Shown here: positions 16,533 through 25,052 of the stretch, piece after piece | Numbering within the stretch: position 1 is the first letter of the stretch | How the letters are laid out: each line of letters begins with the position of its first letter | Source of the DNA: Catellatospora citrea | Lineage (GTDB): Bacteria; Actinomycetota; Actinomycetes; Mycobacteriales; Micromonosporaceae | Direction of reading: 5' to 3' | Length of the DNA stretch: 64,000 bases | NCBI RefSeq assembly: GCF_003610235.1 | Contig: NZ_RAPR01000001.1 | Location: 3,782,001 to 3,846,000, forward strand | Notes under the pieces: model-generated | Told to the model about the DNA's origin: nothing | What the model saw: the letters and a program-made list of their open reading frames with translations, nothing else | Databases searched by the model: none | Position numbers and translations under genes: made by a program

Positions 16533-17600
16533 CTAGTCAGGGTCGATAGAGGCCGTAGATTCTCCCGCGGTGAGGGGGGTGTCGCCGGAAATATTGCGCT
16601 TGATGACCGCGAGCGCGATCGGCCCGAGTTCCGCATGCCGGGCCGCGGTGCCGATGAATCCGACGGTACGGCCATTCGCCGTGATCTCGGTGCCACGCGC
16701 CGGGAGCTCGTCGGTGAGGATGCCGTCCAGGTGCAGCAGGCGCAGCGCGCGCGGCGGCTTGCCGAGGTGGTGCACCCGGGCCACCGTCTCCTGGCCCCGG
16801 TAGCAGCCCTTCTCCAGGTGCACCGCGGCGGCGGTCAGGTCCACCTCCGACGGCAGCGTCCGGTGATCGGTGTCGACGCCGACGCGGGCCTGCTTCGCGG
16901 CGGCCCGCACGGCTTCGTACGCCCACAGCCCGGCGGGCGGCACGTCCAGCGCGGCCAGCGTCGCCGCGGCGGTCTCGGCGGGCAGCAGCAGGTCGAGGAC
17001 CGGCACGTCGCCGAGGGAGTGCCTGCGGACGAAACCGCCGCCGGGCAGCGGGGTCAGCGCGTACACCGTGGTCGGGCGCGGCAGCAGCGCGCCGGTGGCG
17101 AACTTGGGGCCCGGCACGTCGAGCACGTCCGGCTCGGCGGGCACGGCGACGCCCAGTTTCGCGGCGGCGGCCAGTGCGCCGGGTCCGACCAGGCTGTGTA
17201 CGACCAGGTCGGCGGGTTTGATCTCGACCTGGGTGAAGAAGCGCATCCGGGTCAGGAAGGTCACCAGGGCGTCCACGGTGCCGGGTTCGACGTCGACCCA
17301 GAGCGTGCCGTCGAGCTCGGACACCCACAGCTCGTGCTCGATGTGCCCGTGCGGGGACAGCACCAGGGTCCGGGTGCCCTGGCCGTCGGCGAGCGCGGTG
17401 AGGTGCTGGGAGGTGAGGTTGTGCAGGAAGCTCAGCCGATCCGGGCCGGTCAGCGCCAGCACCCCGCGGTGCGAGCGGTCCACGATGCCGGCCGCGGTCA
17501 GCAGGGTGCGCTGCTCACGGTTCGGGTCGCCGTGGTGCGCCGCGACGGCGGCGTCGGCGGAGTCGGGGTCGAAATGGCCCATCAGCACGGTCGTACCCAT
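16533..17600 (-). CDS. ygfZ: YgfZ/GcvT-like folate-binding protein
   Basis: This 355-residue protein has a GcvT-type fold with the diagnostic YgfZ motif KGCYRGQE (in VHLEKGCYRGQETVARV), plus SHRGVLALTGPDRLSFLHNL. YgfZ supports repair or assembly of iron-sulfur enzymes with folate. ATG 17600 overlaps the fur stop (ATGA), implying coupled translation with a metal-responsive regulator. Upstream in-frame starts lie inside fur and were not chosen. Confidence 0.9.
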   Translation of the reverse strand: MGTTVLMGHFDPDSADAAVAAHHGDPNREQRTLLTAAGIVDRSHRGVLALTGPDRLSFLHNLTSQHLTALADGQGTRTLVLSPHGHIEHELWVSELDGTLWVDVEPGTVDALVTFLTRMRFFTQVEIKPADLVVHSLVGPGALAAAAKLGVAVPAEPDVLDVPGPKFATGALLPRPTTVYALTPLPGGGFVRRHSLGDVPVLDLLLPAETAAATLAALDVPPAGLWAYEAVRAAAKQARVGVDTDHRTLPSEVDLTAAAVHLEKGCYRGQETVARVHHLGKPPRALRLLHLDGILTDELPARGTEITANGRTVGFIGTAARHAELGPIALAVIKRNISGDTPLTAGESTASIDPD

Positions 17601-18022
17601 CACGCACAGCTCCCGCATAGTCCGAACAAGGCCACGTGCCCGATGTCCATCCGGAAGCCGCGCTGCGTCAGCAGCCGCTCCGCGAGCGGGGCCAGCTCGC
17701 TCTGCTCCAACTCGGTGACCGTGTCGCAGTTGCGGCAGACCAGGTGCACGTGCTGCACGACCGCCGCGTCGTGGTACGTCGGCGCGCCGTGCGACAGGTG
17801 CACGTGGGTCACCAGCCCGAGTTCCTCCAGCAGCTCCAGGGTCCGGTACACCGTGGTGATGTTCACCCCGGAGGCCACCTCGCACACGGCGGCGTGCACC
17901 TGTTCCGGGGTCGCGTGCACGAGCTGGCGCACGGCGTCGAGCACCAGTTGCCGCTGGGGGGTGAGCCGCAGGCCGCGATCGCGGAGGAGTTCGGCGAGCT
18001 CGGCGGAGCCTTGTTCGGGCAT
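17600..18022 (-). CDS. Fur-family metalloregulator
   Basis: This Fur-family repressor of about 140 residues has a winged helix (LTPQRQLVLDAV, NITTVYRTLELLEELGLV), a histidine-rich metal region (VTHVHLSHGAPTYHDA and VVQHVHLVCRNC) and a final CGSC, so two CxxC pairs for structural zinc. Metal specificity is not certain. ATG 18022 is preferred over ATG 18052 because the latter would place the start in the repeat at 18046-18124. The coupled ygfZ gene suggests iron-sulfur or metal homeostasis. Confidence 0.85.
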   Translation of the reverse strand: MPEQGSAELAELLRDRGLRLTPQRQLVLDAVRQLVHATPEQVHAAVCEVASGVNITTVYRTLELLEELGLVTHVHLSHGAPTYHDAAVVQHVHLVCRNCDTVTELEQSELAPLAERLLTQRGFRMDIGHVALFGLCGSCA

Positions 18023-18045
18023 CGTCCGATCATAGTTCGGCGCCT

Positions 18046-18124
18046 CGATCATCGGACTTGCCAGGCAGTCGTGCGTATCTTGGACCGCCTTTCGCCCGGT
18101 TGCCAGGCAAGTCGAACGATCAAG
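18046..18124. repeat. 75-bp interspersed palindrome, GGACTTGCC family, copy 1
   Basis: The ends ATCATCGGACTTGCCAGGCA and TGCCAGGCAAGTCGAAC form long arms. The element at 41033-41107 read in reverse has the same ends and a similar middle (GTGCG, ATCTTG). It lies directly upstream of fur. Confidence 0.75.
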
Positions 18125-18235
18125 GGGCGGGCGGGCCGATCACGGGCAGGCGGGGCGGGCGATCGTGGGTGGGCGGGGCCGCAGGGCGGTGGGACGGCGG
18201 TGGGGGTGATCGCGGGGACGCGTAGCATTCCGGCC

Positions 18236-19117
18236 GTGGTGCAGCCTGTTCTCGTGGTCCAGGGCCGTGGCGTGGTGCCGGCCGACACTCCCGTGCTCCG
18301 TGCCGACGACCTCGGCGTGCTGCGCGGCGACGGGGTCTTCGAGACCATGCACGTGCGGCCCGACGGCCGCGGCGGCGTGCACCCGTGGCTGATCGACGAG
18401 CACCTGGCCCGGATGGCCCGCTCGGCCGCCCGGATGGAGCTGGCCCTGCCCACCGAGTCCGCGCTGCGCGAGCTGGCCGCGCTGGCCTGCGCGCAGTGGC
18501 CCGCCGAGGTCGAGGGCGCGCTGCGGCTGGTCTGCACCCGCGGCGCCGAGGCGACCGCGGCCACCGGCGGTCCGGTCACCTGCTTCGCCACCGTGAACCC
18601 GATCGGCGCGGCCACCCTGGCCGCCCGCCGCGACGGCATCACCGTCACCACCATCTCGCTGGGCTACCCGGCCGACGCCCGCACCTCGGCACCGTGGCTG
18701 CTGGGCGGCGTGAAGTCGCTGTCGTACGCGATCAACATGGCCTCGCAGCGCTGGGCGCTCGCGCAGGGCGTGGACGACGCGCTGTGGGTCTCCGCGGACG
18801 GCTACGCCCTGGAGGGCCCGACCTCGACGCTGGTCTGGCTGAGCGGGGACACGCTGTGCACGGTGCCCGTGGAGACCACCGGCATCCTGCCCGGCACGAC
18901 CGCCCGGCACCTGCTCGACAACGCGGGCGACCTCGGCTGGACCGCCGCCGAGCGCATGGTCACCCCGGCGGAGCTCGCCGCGACCGACGGCGTGTGGCTG
19001 CTGTCCAGCGTGCGCGGCATCGCCGAGCTGCGGGCGATCGACGGCACGGCGACGGCCCCGTCCGAGCACACCGAGAAACTGCGCGCCTACCTGGGCTTCA
19101 CGAACCTGGGTTGCTGA
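18236..19117 (+). CDS. pabC: class IV aminotransferase, aminodeoxychorismate lyase-like
   Basis: This 293-residue fold-type IV PLP enzyme has GDGVFETMHV, HPWLIDEHLARMARSA, the PLP lysine in LLGGVKSLSYA and EGPTSTLVW. It probably acts as 4-amino-4-deoxychorismate lyase for folate, as annotated for the similar Rv0812, although branched-chain or D-amino acid transaminases share the fold. The GTG at 18236 is the first start after the divergent fur promoter region. A thiolase gene follows by 31 bases. Confidence 0.8.
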   Translation: MVQPVLVVQGRGVVPADTPVLRADDLGVLRGDGVFETMHVRPDGRGGVHPWLIDEHLARMARSAARMELALPTESALRELAALACAQWPAEVEGALRLVCTRGAEATAATGGPVTCFATVNPIGAATLAARRDGITVTTISLGYPADARTSAPWLLGGVKSLSYAINMASQRWALAQGVDDALWVSADGYALEGPTSTLVWLSGDTLCTVPVETTGILPGTTARHLLDNAGDLGWTAAERMVTPAELAATDGVWLLSSVRGIAELRAIDGTATAPSEHTEKLRAYLGFTNLGC

Positions 19118-19148
19118 ACGATCACTCAGGTGACGTAGCCTGCGGAGC

Positions 19149-20324
19149 ATGACCTCGCAGGCGTTTCTCATCGACGCGGTCCGCACCCCGTTCGGCCGCC
19201 ACAAGGGCGGGCTCTCCGGCGTACGCACCGACGACCTCGCGGCCGCGCCCCTGGTCGCGCTGCTCAAGCGGCACCCCGACCTGGACCCGGCGCTGATCGA
19301 GGACATCATCCTCGGCGACGCGAACGGCGCCGGCGAGGACAACCGCAACGTGGCCCGGATGGCGGCGCTGCTGGCGGGCCTGCCCGCCACAGTGCCCGGG
19401 GTGACCGTCAACCGGCTGTGCGCGGCGGGCGCAGAGGCGATCGTGCAGGCCTCCCGGGCGGTCCGCGCGGGCGACAACGACCTGGTCATCGCGGGCGGCG
19501 TGGAGAGCATGAGCCGGGCCCCGTTCGTGATGGCCAAGCCCGACGCGGCCTTCCCCGGCGAGGCGAAGCTGTGGAACACCCAGCTCGGCTGGCGGATGGT
19601 CAACCCGCTGATGCCCGACGCGTGGACGGTGCCGCTCGGTGTCGCCGCCCAGCAGGTGGCCCACGAGTTCGGCATCGGCCGCGAGGCCCAGGACGCCTGG
19701 GCGCTGCGCTCGCAGCAGCGGGCCGCCGCCGCCTGGGCGCAGGGCCGCTTCGACGACCGGGTGTTCGAGGTCGCCGGGGTGACCCGCGACGAGTCGGTGC
19801 GCCCCGACACCAGCGCCGCCGCGCTGGCCAGACTGCGCCCGGCGTTCACGCCCGACGGCGCGGTCACCGCGGGCAACTCCTCCCCCGTCAACGACGGCGC
19901 GGCCGCGACCCTGGTCGGCTCGGCGGCCGCCGTCGAGCGCCTCGGCGTGCAGCCGCTGGGCCGGATCGTGGCCAGCACCGTCGCGGGTGTGTCCCCGGAG
20001 CGCTTCTCCACCGGTCCGGTCCCCGCGATCCGGGCCCTGCTGGCCAAGGCGAAGCTCGGCTTCGACGACATCGCCGCCTGGGAGCTGAACGAGGCGTTCG
20101 CCGCGATGGTGCTCAGCTGCCTGCACGAGCTGCCGGAGATCGACCCGGAGCTGGTCAACGTCGACGGCGGCGCGATCGCGTACGGCCACCCGCTGGGCGC
20201 GTCCGCGCCCCGGGTCGTCATGGACCTGTGCCACACGCTGCGCCGCCGGGGCGGCGGCTACGGCATCGCGGCGGCCTGCATCGGCGTCGGCCAGGGACAG
20301 GCGGTGCTGGTCCATGTCGAGTAA
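19149..20324 (+). CDS. thiolase family acetyl-CoA acyltransferase
   Basis: This 391-residue thiolase has the nucleophilic cysteine in TVNRLCAAGAEAI (usually CASG), GGVESMSRAPFV, NEAFAAM, the catalytic histidine in AYGHPLGASAPRV and the second cysteine in AACIGVGQG. It condenses or cleaves acyl-CoA. CAAG in place of CxSG is a small deviation. It overlaps the Nudix gene by 11 bases, which suggests linked CoA metabolism. Confidence 0.9.
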   Translation: MTSQAFLIDAVRTPFGRHKGGLSGVRTDDLAAAPLVALLKRHPDLDPALIEDIILGDANGAGEDNRNVARMAALLAGLPATVPGVTVNRLCAAGAEAIVQASRAVRAGDNDLVIAGGVESMSRAPFVMAKPDAAFPGEAKLWNTQLGWRMVNPLMPDAWTVPLGVAAQQVAHEFGIGREAQDAWALRSQQRAAAAWAQGRFDDRVFEVAGVTRDESVRPDTSAAALARLRPAFTPDGAVTAGNSSPVNDGAAATLVGSAAAVERLGVQPLGRIVASTVAGVSPERFSTGPVPAIRALLAKAKLGFDDIAAWELNEAFAAMVLSCLHELPEIDPELVNVDGGAIAYGHPLGASAPRVVMDLCHTLRRRGGGYGIAAACIGVGQGQAVLVHVE

Positions 20325-20895
20325 CCCGTTCGACCTGCTGCCGCCCGAGCAGCGGGCCCGCTTCGAGACCCTGGCCCGCGAGTTCGCCGAGTCGGGCCGC
20401 GAGCCCGCGACGCCTCGCGAGGCGTCGACCGTGGTGCTGATCCGCCCGGACCGCACGATCTTCCTGATCCGCCGGATGCGGGCGATGGCGTTCGGCGGCA
20501 TGTGGGCGTTCCCGGGCGGCTCGCTGGAGGCCGGCGAGACCCCGGCCGACGCCGCGGTCCGCGAGATCGCGGAGGAGACCGGGGTGACCCTGCTCCCGGC
20601 CGCGCTGACCCCGTGGCATCGCTGGCTGACCCCGGTCTTCGAGCCGCGCCGCTTCGACACCTGGTTCTTCCTGGCCGCCATGCCCGACGGCCAGGACGCC
20701 GCGCTGCCCGAGTTCGAGGCCGACCGGGCCCGCTGGCTGACCCCCGAGGACGCGATCGCCGAGCACGAGGCGGGCGAGCTGCCCATGCTGCCGCCGACCC
20801 TGGTCACGCTGCGCGAGCTGGCGGCGTACCCCGCGGTGGCGGACATGCTCACCACCCACCGCGACGTGAGCACGCCCTACATGCCCTCGCTCTGA
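20314..20895 (+). CDS. Nudix hydrolase overlapping the thiolase gene
   Basis: This 193-residue protein has a canonical Nudix box (GGSLEAGETPADAAVREIAE plus ETGV, GX5EX7REUXEEXGU) following AFGGMWAFPGGS. The pattern is close to NUDT7/19-type acyl-CoA or nucleotide pyrophosphatases, and overlap with a thiolase gene favours a CoA ester substrate (inference). The ATG at 20314 lies before the thiolase stop, so translation is coupled. A hairpin follows the stop. Confidence 0.85.
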   Translation: MSSNPFDLLPPEQRARFETLAREFAESGREPATPREASTVVLIRPDRTIFLIRRMRAMAFGGMWAFPGGSLEAGETPADAAVREIAEETGVTLLPAALTPWHRWLTPVFEPRRFDTWFFLAAMPDGQDAALPEFEADRARWLTPEDAIAEHEAGELPMLPPTLVTLRELAAYPAVADMLTTHRDVSTPYMPSL

Positions 20896-20902
20896 CCCAC
20901 GA

Positions 20903-20945
20903 CGAAACGCCCGGTCGCCGCGGTAGCGGCAGGCCGGGCGTTTCG
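20903..20945. terminator. bidirectional terminator between Nudix and pstB
   Basis: CGAAACGCCCGG and CCGGGCGTTTCG form a 12-bp stem around a 19-base loop between convergent genes. AAA and TTT at the stem base favour function on both strands. Confidence 0.75.
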
Positions 20946-20970
20946 CCTTATGGAGAGAGGAAGGTCTCGA

Positions 20971-21813
20971 TCAGCCGAAGCGGCCGGTGATGTAGTCCTC
21001 GGTGCGCTTGTCGGCCGGGTTGGTGAAGATGCGGCCGGTGTCGTTGAACTCGACCAGGCGGCCGTGCCGCACGCCGGCCTCGTCCAGCTCCGCGGTGAAG
21101 AACGCGGTGTGGTGGCTGACGCGGGCGGCCTGCTGCATGTTGTGGGTCACGATCACGATGGTGTACGTGCCCGCCAGGTCGTGCATCAGGTCCTCGATCT
21201 TGCCGGTGGCGATCGGGTCGAGCGCGGAGCACGGCTCGTCCATGAGGATCACCTCGGGCTTGACCGCGATCGCCCGCGCGATGCACAGGCGCTGCTGCTG
21301 GCCGCCGGACAGGGCCAGGCCGCTGGTCTTCAGCTTGCCCTTGACCTCGTCCCACAGGGCCGCGCCGCGCAGCGCCTGCTCGACGCGGTCGTCCATGTTG
21401 TCCTTGATGCCGTTGATCTTCAGGCCGTAGGCCACGTTCTCGTAGATGGACTTCGGGAACGGGTTCGGCTTCTGGAAGACCATGCCGATGCGGCGGCGCA
21501 CCTGGATCGGGTCGACGTCCGGGGCGTACAGGTCCTGGCCGTGGAACGTGATCTTCCCGGCCACCCGGGCACCCGCCACCAGGTCGTTCATCCGGTTGAG
21601 CGAGCGCAGCACGGTGCTCTTGCCGCAGCCCGACGGGCCGATGAGCGCGGTGATCTGGTGCTCGCGGACCGCCATGCTCGTCCCGCGTACGGCCTCGTAG
21701 TTGCCGTAGAAGACGCTGACGTTCTCCAGCTGCATCACCGGCGTTGCGGACGCGACGGGCATGGCGGGCACGGCTCCCGGAAGAAGGGTGGACAGGGTGA
21801 AGTCGCTGCTCAT
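20971..21813 (-). CDS. pstB: phosphate ABC transporter ATPase PstB
   Basis: This 280-residue ABC ATPase powers high-affinity phosphate import. Walker A is GPSGCGKST, the Q-loop VFQKPNPFP, the signature LSGGQQQR, Walker [14 protein letters not shown] and the switch [14 protein letters not shown] 21813 is preferred because GAGGA lies 8 bases upstream; starts at 21822 and 21828 have no room for a site. The unusual N-terminal 30 residues precede the first strand ([12 protein letters not shown]). It is the last gene of pstSCAB. No phoU gene follows. Confidence 0.95.
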   Translation of the reverse strand: MSSDFTLSTLLPGAVPAMPVASATPVMQLENVSVFYGNYEAVRGTSMAVREHQITALIGPSGCGKSTVLRSLNRMNDLVAGARVAGKITFHGQDLYAPDVDPIQVRRRIGMVFQKPNPFPKSIYENVAYGLKINGIKDNMDDRVEQALRGAALWDEVKGKLKTSGLALSGGQQQRLCIARAIAVKPEVILMDEPCSALDPIATGKIEDLMHDLAGTYTIVIVTHNMQQAARVSHHTAFFTAELDEAGVRHGRLVEFNDTGRIFTNPADKRTEDYITGRFG

Positions 21814-21824
21814 GGTGGTCATCC

Positions 21825-22736
21825 TCAACGTTCCTTGATGGCGAAGCGGCTGGAGATCAGGCGGGCCGCGACGGTGAACACGAGCACGATCACCATCAGC
21901 GTGAGCGCCGCACCCCAGGCACGATCCTGTGCCGCCGGGAACGGCTCTCCGGCATTCTTGAAGATCTGCGCGGCCAGGGTGGTGTTGTCCCCCGCCAGGG
22001 TCCAGTTGGCCACGAACGTCGTGCCGGCGACCAGCACGACCGGCGCGGTCTCACCCGCGGCACGCGCGATGGCGAGCATCACGCCGCTCACGATGCCGGA
22101 GATGGCCGCGGGCAGCACCACGGAGATGGTGGTCTTCCAGCGCCGGGCGCCCAGCGCGGCGCTGGCCTGGCGCAGCTCGTCCGGCACCAGCTTGAGCATC
22201 TCCTCGGAGCTGCGGATGATCACCGGGAGCATCAGGCAGCCCAGGGCGAGCGCGGCCGCGAAGCCGGACTGCTCCTTGACGATCAGGACGTACGAGACGT
22301 AGATGAACAGGCCCATGACGACCGAGGGCACGCCGGTCATGACGTCTGCCATGGTCCGGATGAGCCGGGCCAGCGCGTTCTGCTTGCCGTACTCGTTGAG
22401 GTAGATCGAGCCGAGCACGCCGAGCGGGATCGCCATGGCGGCCGCGGCACCGGTGATCAGCAGGGTGCCCGCGACGGCGGGGCCCATGCCGCCGCCGGCG
22501 CGGCGCGCCGAGTTGGGGATGTCCTCGATGAGGAAGTCCCAGTCGAGGACGGTCAGGCCCCGGCTGGTCACGTGGTAGATGACCAGGCCCAGCGGGATGA
22601 GCGCGATCAGCAGCGCGAGTCCCATGAGCGACTTGCTGAACCCGTCGGTCAGCCGTCGGCGCAGCGGCAGCGCGGAGCGGCGCAGATCCGCCGGCACCGG
22701 CGCGGCCGCCGCGGGACGAGTGGCGGTCGTGGTCAT
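21825..22736 (-). CDS. pstA: phosphate ABC transporter permease PstA
   Basis: This 303-residue inner membrane permease has six predicted spans and the binding-protein-dependent transport motif ([20 protein letters not shown] then GARRWKT), where the PstB contact helix lies. ATG 22736 overlaps the pstC stop (ATGA). Confidence 0.94.
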   Translation of the reverse strand: MTTTATRPAAAAPVPADLRRSALPLRRRLTDGFSKSLMGLALLIALIPLGLVIYHVTSRGLTVLDWDFLIEDIPNSARRAGGGMGPAVAGTLLITGAAAAMAIPLGVLGSIYLNEYGKQNALARLIRTMADVMTGVPSVVMGLFIYVSYVLIVKEQSGFAAALALGCLMLPVIIRSSEEMLKLVPDELRQASAALGARRWKTTISVVLPAAISGIVSGVMLAIARAAGETAPVVLVAGTTFVANWTLAGDNTTLAAQIFKNAGEPFPAAQDRAWGAALTLMVIVLVFTVAARLISSRFAIKER

Positions 22737-23719
22737 GCCGAAGCTCCCCTCATCCGGATCTCCGCCCGGCGTACGACGAATCGGGCGACCAGGTTGACCA
22801 GCACCGTGATGACGAACAGCACCACGCCCATGCCGATCAGGGCGGCGGTGAACTCACCGGTGGACTCGCCCCACTGGTCGACGATGATGGCCGGCAGTGC
22901 GTAGCCGCTCTCGAAGAGGTTCGCGGTGATCTGCACCGAGCTGCCGATGACCAGGGCCACCGCGATGGTCTCCCCCATCGCGCGGCCGAGGCCGAGGATC
23001 ACCGCGCCGACGACGCCGCCGAAGCTGTGCGGCAGCACCGCACCCTTGATCATCTCCCAGCGGGTGGCGCCGAGCGCCCAGGCCGCGTGCTTGTCGGAGT
23101 CGGGCACCGTGGCGAAGACCTCGCGGGCGATCGAGGTGATGATCGGAACGATCATGATGGCGAGGATCAGGCCCGCGGTCATGAAGGTGCGACCGCTGCT
23201 GCGCGGCTCGCCGAAGAGCGACCCGAGCACCGGAATGCCCCCCAGCACGTCGTGCAGCCACTGGTAGACCGGCACCACCGCGGGCGCGACGACCAGGATC
23301 CCCCAGAGCCCGAAGACGACCGAGGGCACGGCGGCCAGCAGGTCGATGAGCGTGACGATGGCGGAGCGGATGCGGCGCGGCGCCAGCTCGGTCAGGAAGA
23401 GCGCGATGCCGATCGAGACCGGGACCGCGACGATCACGGCGATCGCGGAGACGATCAGCGTGCCGTACAGGAAGGCCAGGGTGCCGTAGACCGGCTTGCC
23501 CGGACCGTCACCGTCGGGGTCGTTGGGGATCCAGCTCGAGCTGGTGAAGAAGTCGGCGGAGAAGGCCGGGTAGGCCTGCTTCACCATGGTGATCAGGATC
23601 AACGCCAGGATCACCAGCACCGCGAAGCCCGCGGAAACGCACAAGGCCCAGAAGAACCGGTCGGCGTGCCTGCCTCGGTCTTTCCGGGTCAGCTGAGCTG
23701 ATTTGTCTACGACTGTCAT
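22733..23719 (-). CDS. pstC: phosphate ABC transporter permease PstC
   Basis: This 328-residue permease partner of PstA has the EAA-like loop (REVFATVPDSDKHAAWALGA then TRWEMI) and a large extracytoplasmic segment with SSSWIPNDPDGD. The ATG at 23719 has GGAG six bases upstream. It is 90 bases from pstS, with a hairpin between. Confidence 0.94.
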   Translation of the reverse strand: MTVVDKSAQLTRKDRGRHADRFFWALCVSAGFAVLVILALILITMVKQAYPAFSADFFTSSSWIPNDPDGDGPGKPVYGTLAFLYGTLIVSAIAVIVAVPVSIGIALFLTELAPRRIRSAIVTLIDLLAAVPSVVFGLWGILVVAPAVVPVYQWLHDVLGGIPVLGSLFGEPRSSGRTFMTAGLILAIMIVPIITSIAREVFATVPDSDKHAAWALGATRWEMIKGAVLPHSFGGVVGAVILGLGRAMGETIAVALVIGSSVQITANLFESGYALPAIIVDQWGESTGEFTAALIGMGVVLFVITVLVNLVARFVVRRAEIRMRGASA

Positions 23720-23747
23720 CTCTACTCCGAGGGGTGGCCTGGCGAGG

Positions 23748-23783
23748 CCGGTGCGGCGAGTCCTTCCGGACCCGCCGCACCGG
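23748..23783 (-). terminator. hairpin between pstS and pstC
   Basis: CCGGTGCGGCG and CGCCGCACCGG flank 14 bases just downstream of pstS. It may be an attenuator or RNA stabiliser that leaves pstS more highly expressed than pstCAB, as is common in pst operons. Confidence 0.6.
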
Positions 23784-23808
23784 GGGTGGTGCTCAGGTCA
23801 GATCAGCT

Positions 23809-24885
23809 TCAGCTGACCTTGTCCAGCTGGGCGAGAGCCTTGGTCTGCAGCTCCGTCGGCAGCACGGCGTAGTTCACCTCGGCGGCGATGGCCTTGCCGT
23901 CGGTCAGCACGTACTTGACGAAAGCCTTGACCAGCTCGGCCTTCTTCGGGTCGTCGTACTTCGGCTTGACCAGCAGGTAGGTCGGCGCGGTGATCGGGTA
24001 GGTGGCCGCACCGGCCGCGTTCAGCGGGTTGAAGGTCAGGTCGTCCTTGACCTCGGCACCGGCGAGCGCCGCGGTGGCACCCTCCAGCGTCGGGAGCACG
24101 TACTGCCCGTCCTTGTTCTTGATCGCGGCGAACGCGAGACCGGAGTCCTTCGCGTCGCTCAGGTCGACGTAGCCGATACCGCCGTCAGCGGCCTTGATCA
24201 GCTGCGCCACACCGGTGTTCTTGGCACCGGCCTGGGTGTCGGCCGGCCACGCGACGGTGTCGCCGCTGCCCAGCTTCCAGTCGCTGGGCGCCGCGGCGGC
24301 CAGGTACTTGGTGAAGTTGTTGGTGGTGCCCGAGCCGTCCGAGCGGTGCGCCACGGAGATGGCGGTGGCCGGCAGGGTCACACCCGGGTTGTCGGCGACG
24401 ATCTCCGGCGCGTTCCAGGTCTTGATGGTGCGCTGGAAGATCTTGGCCAGGGTGACCGGGCTCAGCTGCAGCTTGTCGACACCCTTGAGGTTGTACGACA
24501 CGGTGATCGGCGCGGCGACGGTCGGCACGTAGAGGTAGGAACCGGCGGGAACGCCGTCGGTGTCCTTGACCGTGCTGTCGGTGCCGGCGAAGTCGACCAG
24601 GCCGGAGCCGAACTCCTTCTTGCCGGTGCCGGAGCCCACCGAGTTGTAGGTCACCTTGAAGTTCGGGGCGGCATCCTTCAGGGAGAGGATGACCTCCTGG
24701 TAGTAGGTGTTCGGGAAGCTCGCACCCGACGCCTTCAGTTCACCAGTGATGGAGGCCAGACCGCCGGCGTCGGCGCTGGCGGAGGGGTCGGTGCCCGGGT
24801 CGCCCTTCGAGGAGCAACCAGCAAGAGCAAGCGCCGCGATCGCGACGCCTGCAAAGACGCGCCGAGAGAGCACGTTACGGTTCAC
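23809..24885 (-). CDS. pstS: phosphate-binding lipoprotein PstS
   Basis: This 358-residue phosphate-binding protein is membrane-anchored through a lipobox. The signal peptide ends LALAGC, with cysteine 24 as the acylation site, followed by a Ser/Ala/Gly-rich linker. Ligand-binding segments are ASGASFPNTYYQEV, YNSVGSGTGKKEF, DFAGTDS and AHRSDGSGTTNNFTKYL. It leads the pst operon, with a PHO-box-like repeat about 90 bases upstream of the GTG. Confidence 0.96.
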   Translation of the reverse strand: MNRNVLSRRVFAGVAIAALALAGCSSKGDPGTDPSASADAGGLASITGELKASGASFPNTYYQEVILSLKDAAPNFKVTYNSVGSGTGKKEFGSGLVDFAGTDSTVKDTDGVPAGSYLYVPTVAAPITVSYNLKGVDKLQLSPVTLAKIFQRTIKTWNAPEIVADNPGVTLPATAISVAHRSDGSGTTNNFTKYLAAAAPSDWKLGSGDTVAWPADTQAGAKNTGVAQLIKAADGGIGYVDLSDAKDSGLAFAAIKNKDGQYVLPTLEGATAALAGAEVKDDLTFNPLNAAGAATYPITAPTYLLVKPKYDDPKKAELVKAFVKYVLTDGKAIAAEVNYAVLPTELQTKALAQLDKVS

Positions 24886-24973
24886 TTCAGGGGTGCCTTC
24901 CTAGTCAGGGATAACAGACCGTCACCGGCCTGACCCCGACATTGCACGGCTGAGGTAGCCGGTTCTCCCGTCT

Positions 24974-24995
24974 CAGGTGAACGCAGGGTGAACAG
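24974..24995 (-). promoter_or_regulatory. PHO box (PhoP site) upstream of pstS
   Basis: On the minus strand GTTCACC occurs twice with an exact 11-base period (24993-24987 and 24982-24976): GTTCACCCTGC then GTTCACCTGAG. This matches the direct repeat units bound by actinomycete PhoP at pst promoters. Confidence 0.8.
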
Positions 24996-25052
24996 GCAAA
25001 ACAAGACCGGTGACGGCTCCCTCAGCAAGGTGTGGCCGGGAAGTGAACGCGA

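Noticed and set aside
18046..18052. Fur start at ATG 18052
   Set aside because: It would place the first codons in an interspersed repeat; ATG 18022 fits family length.
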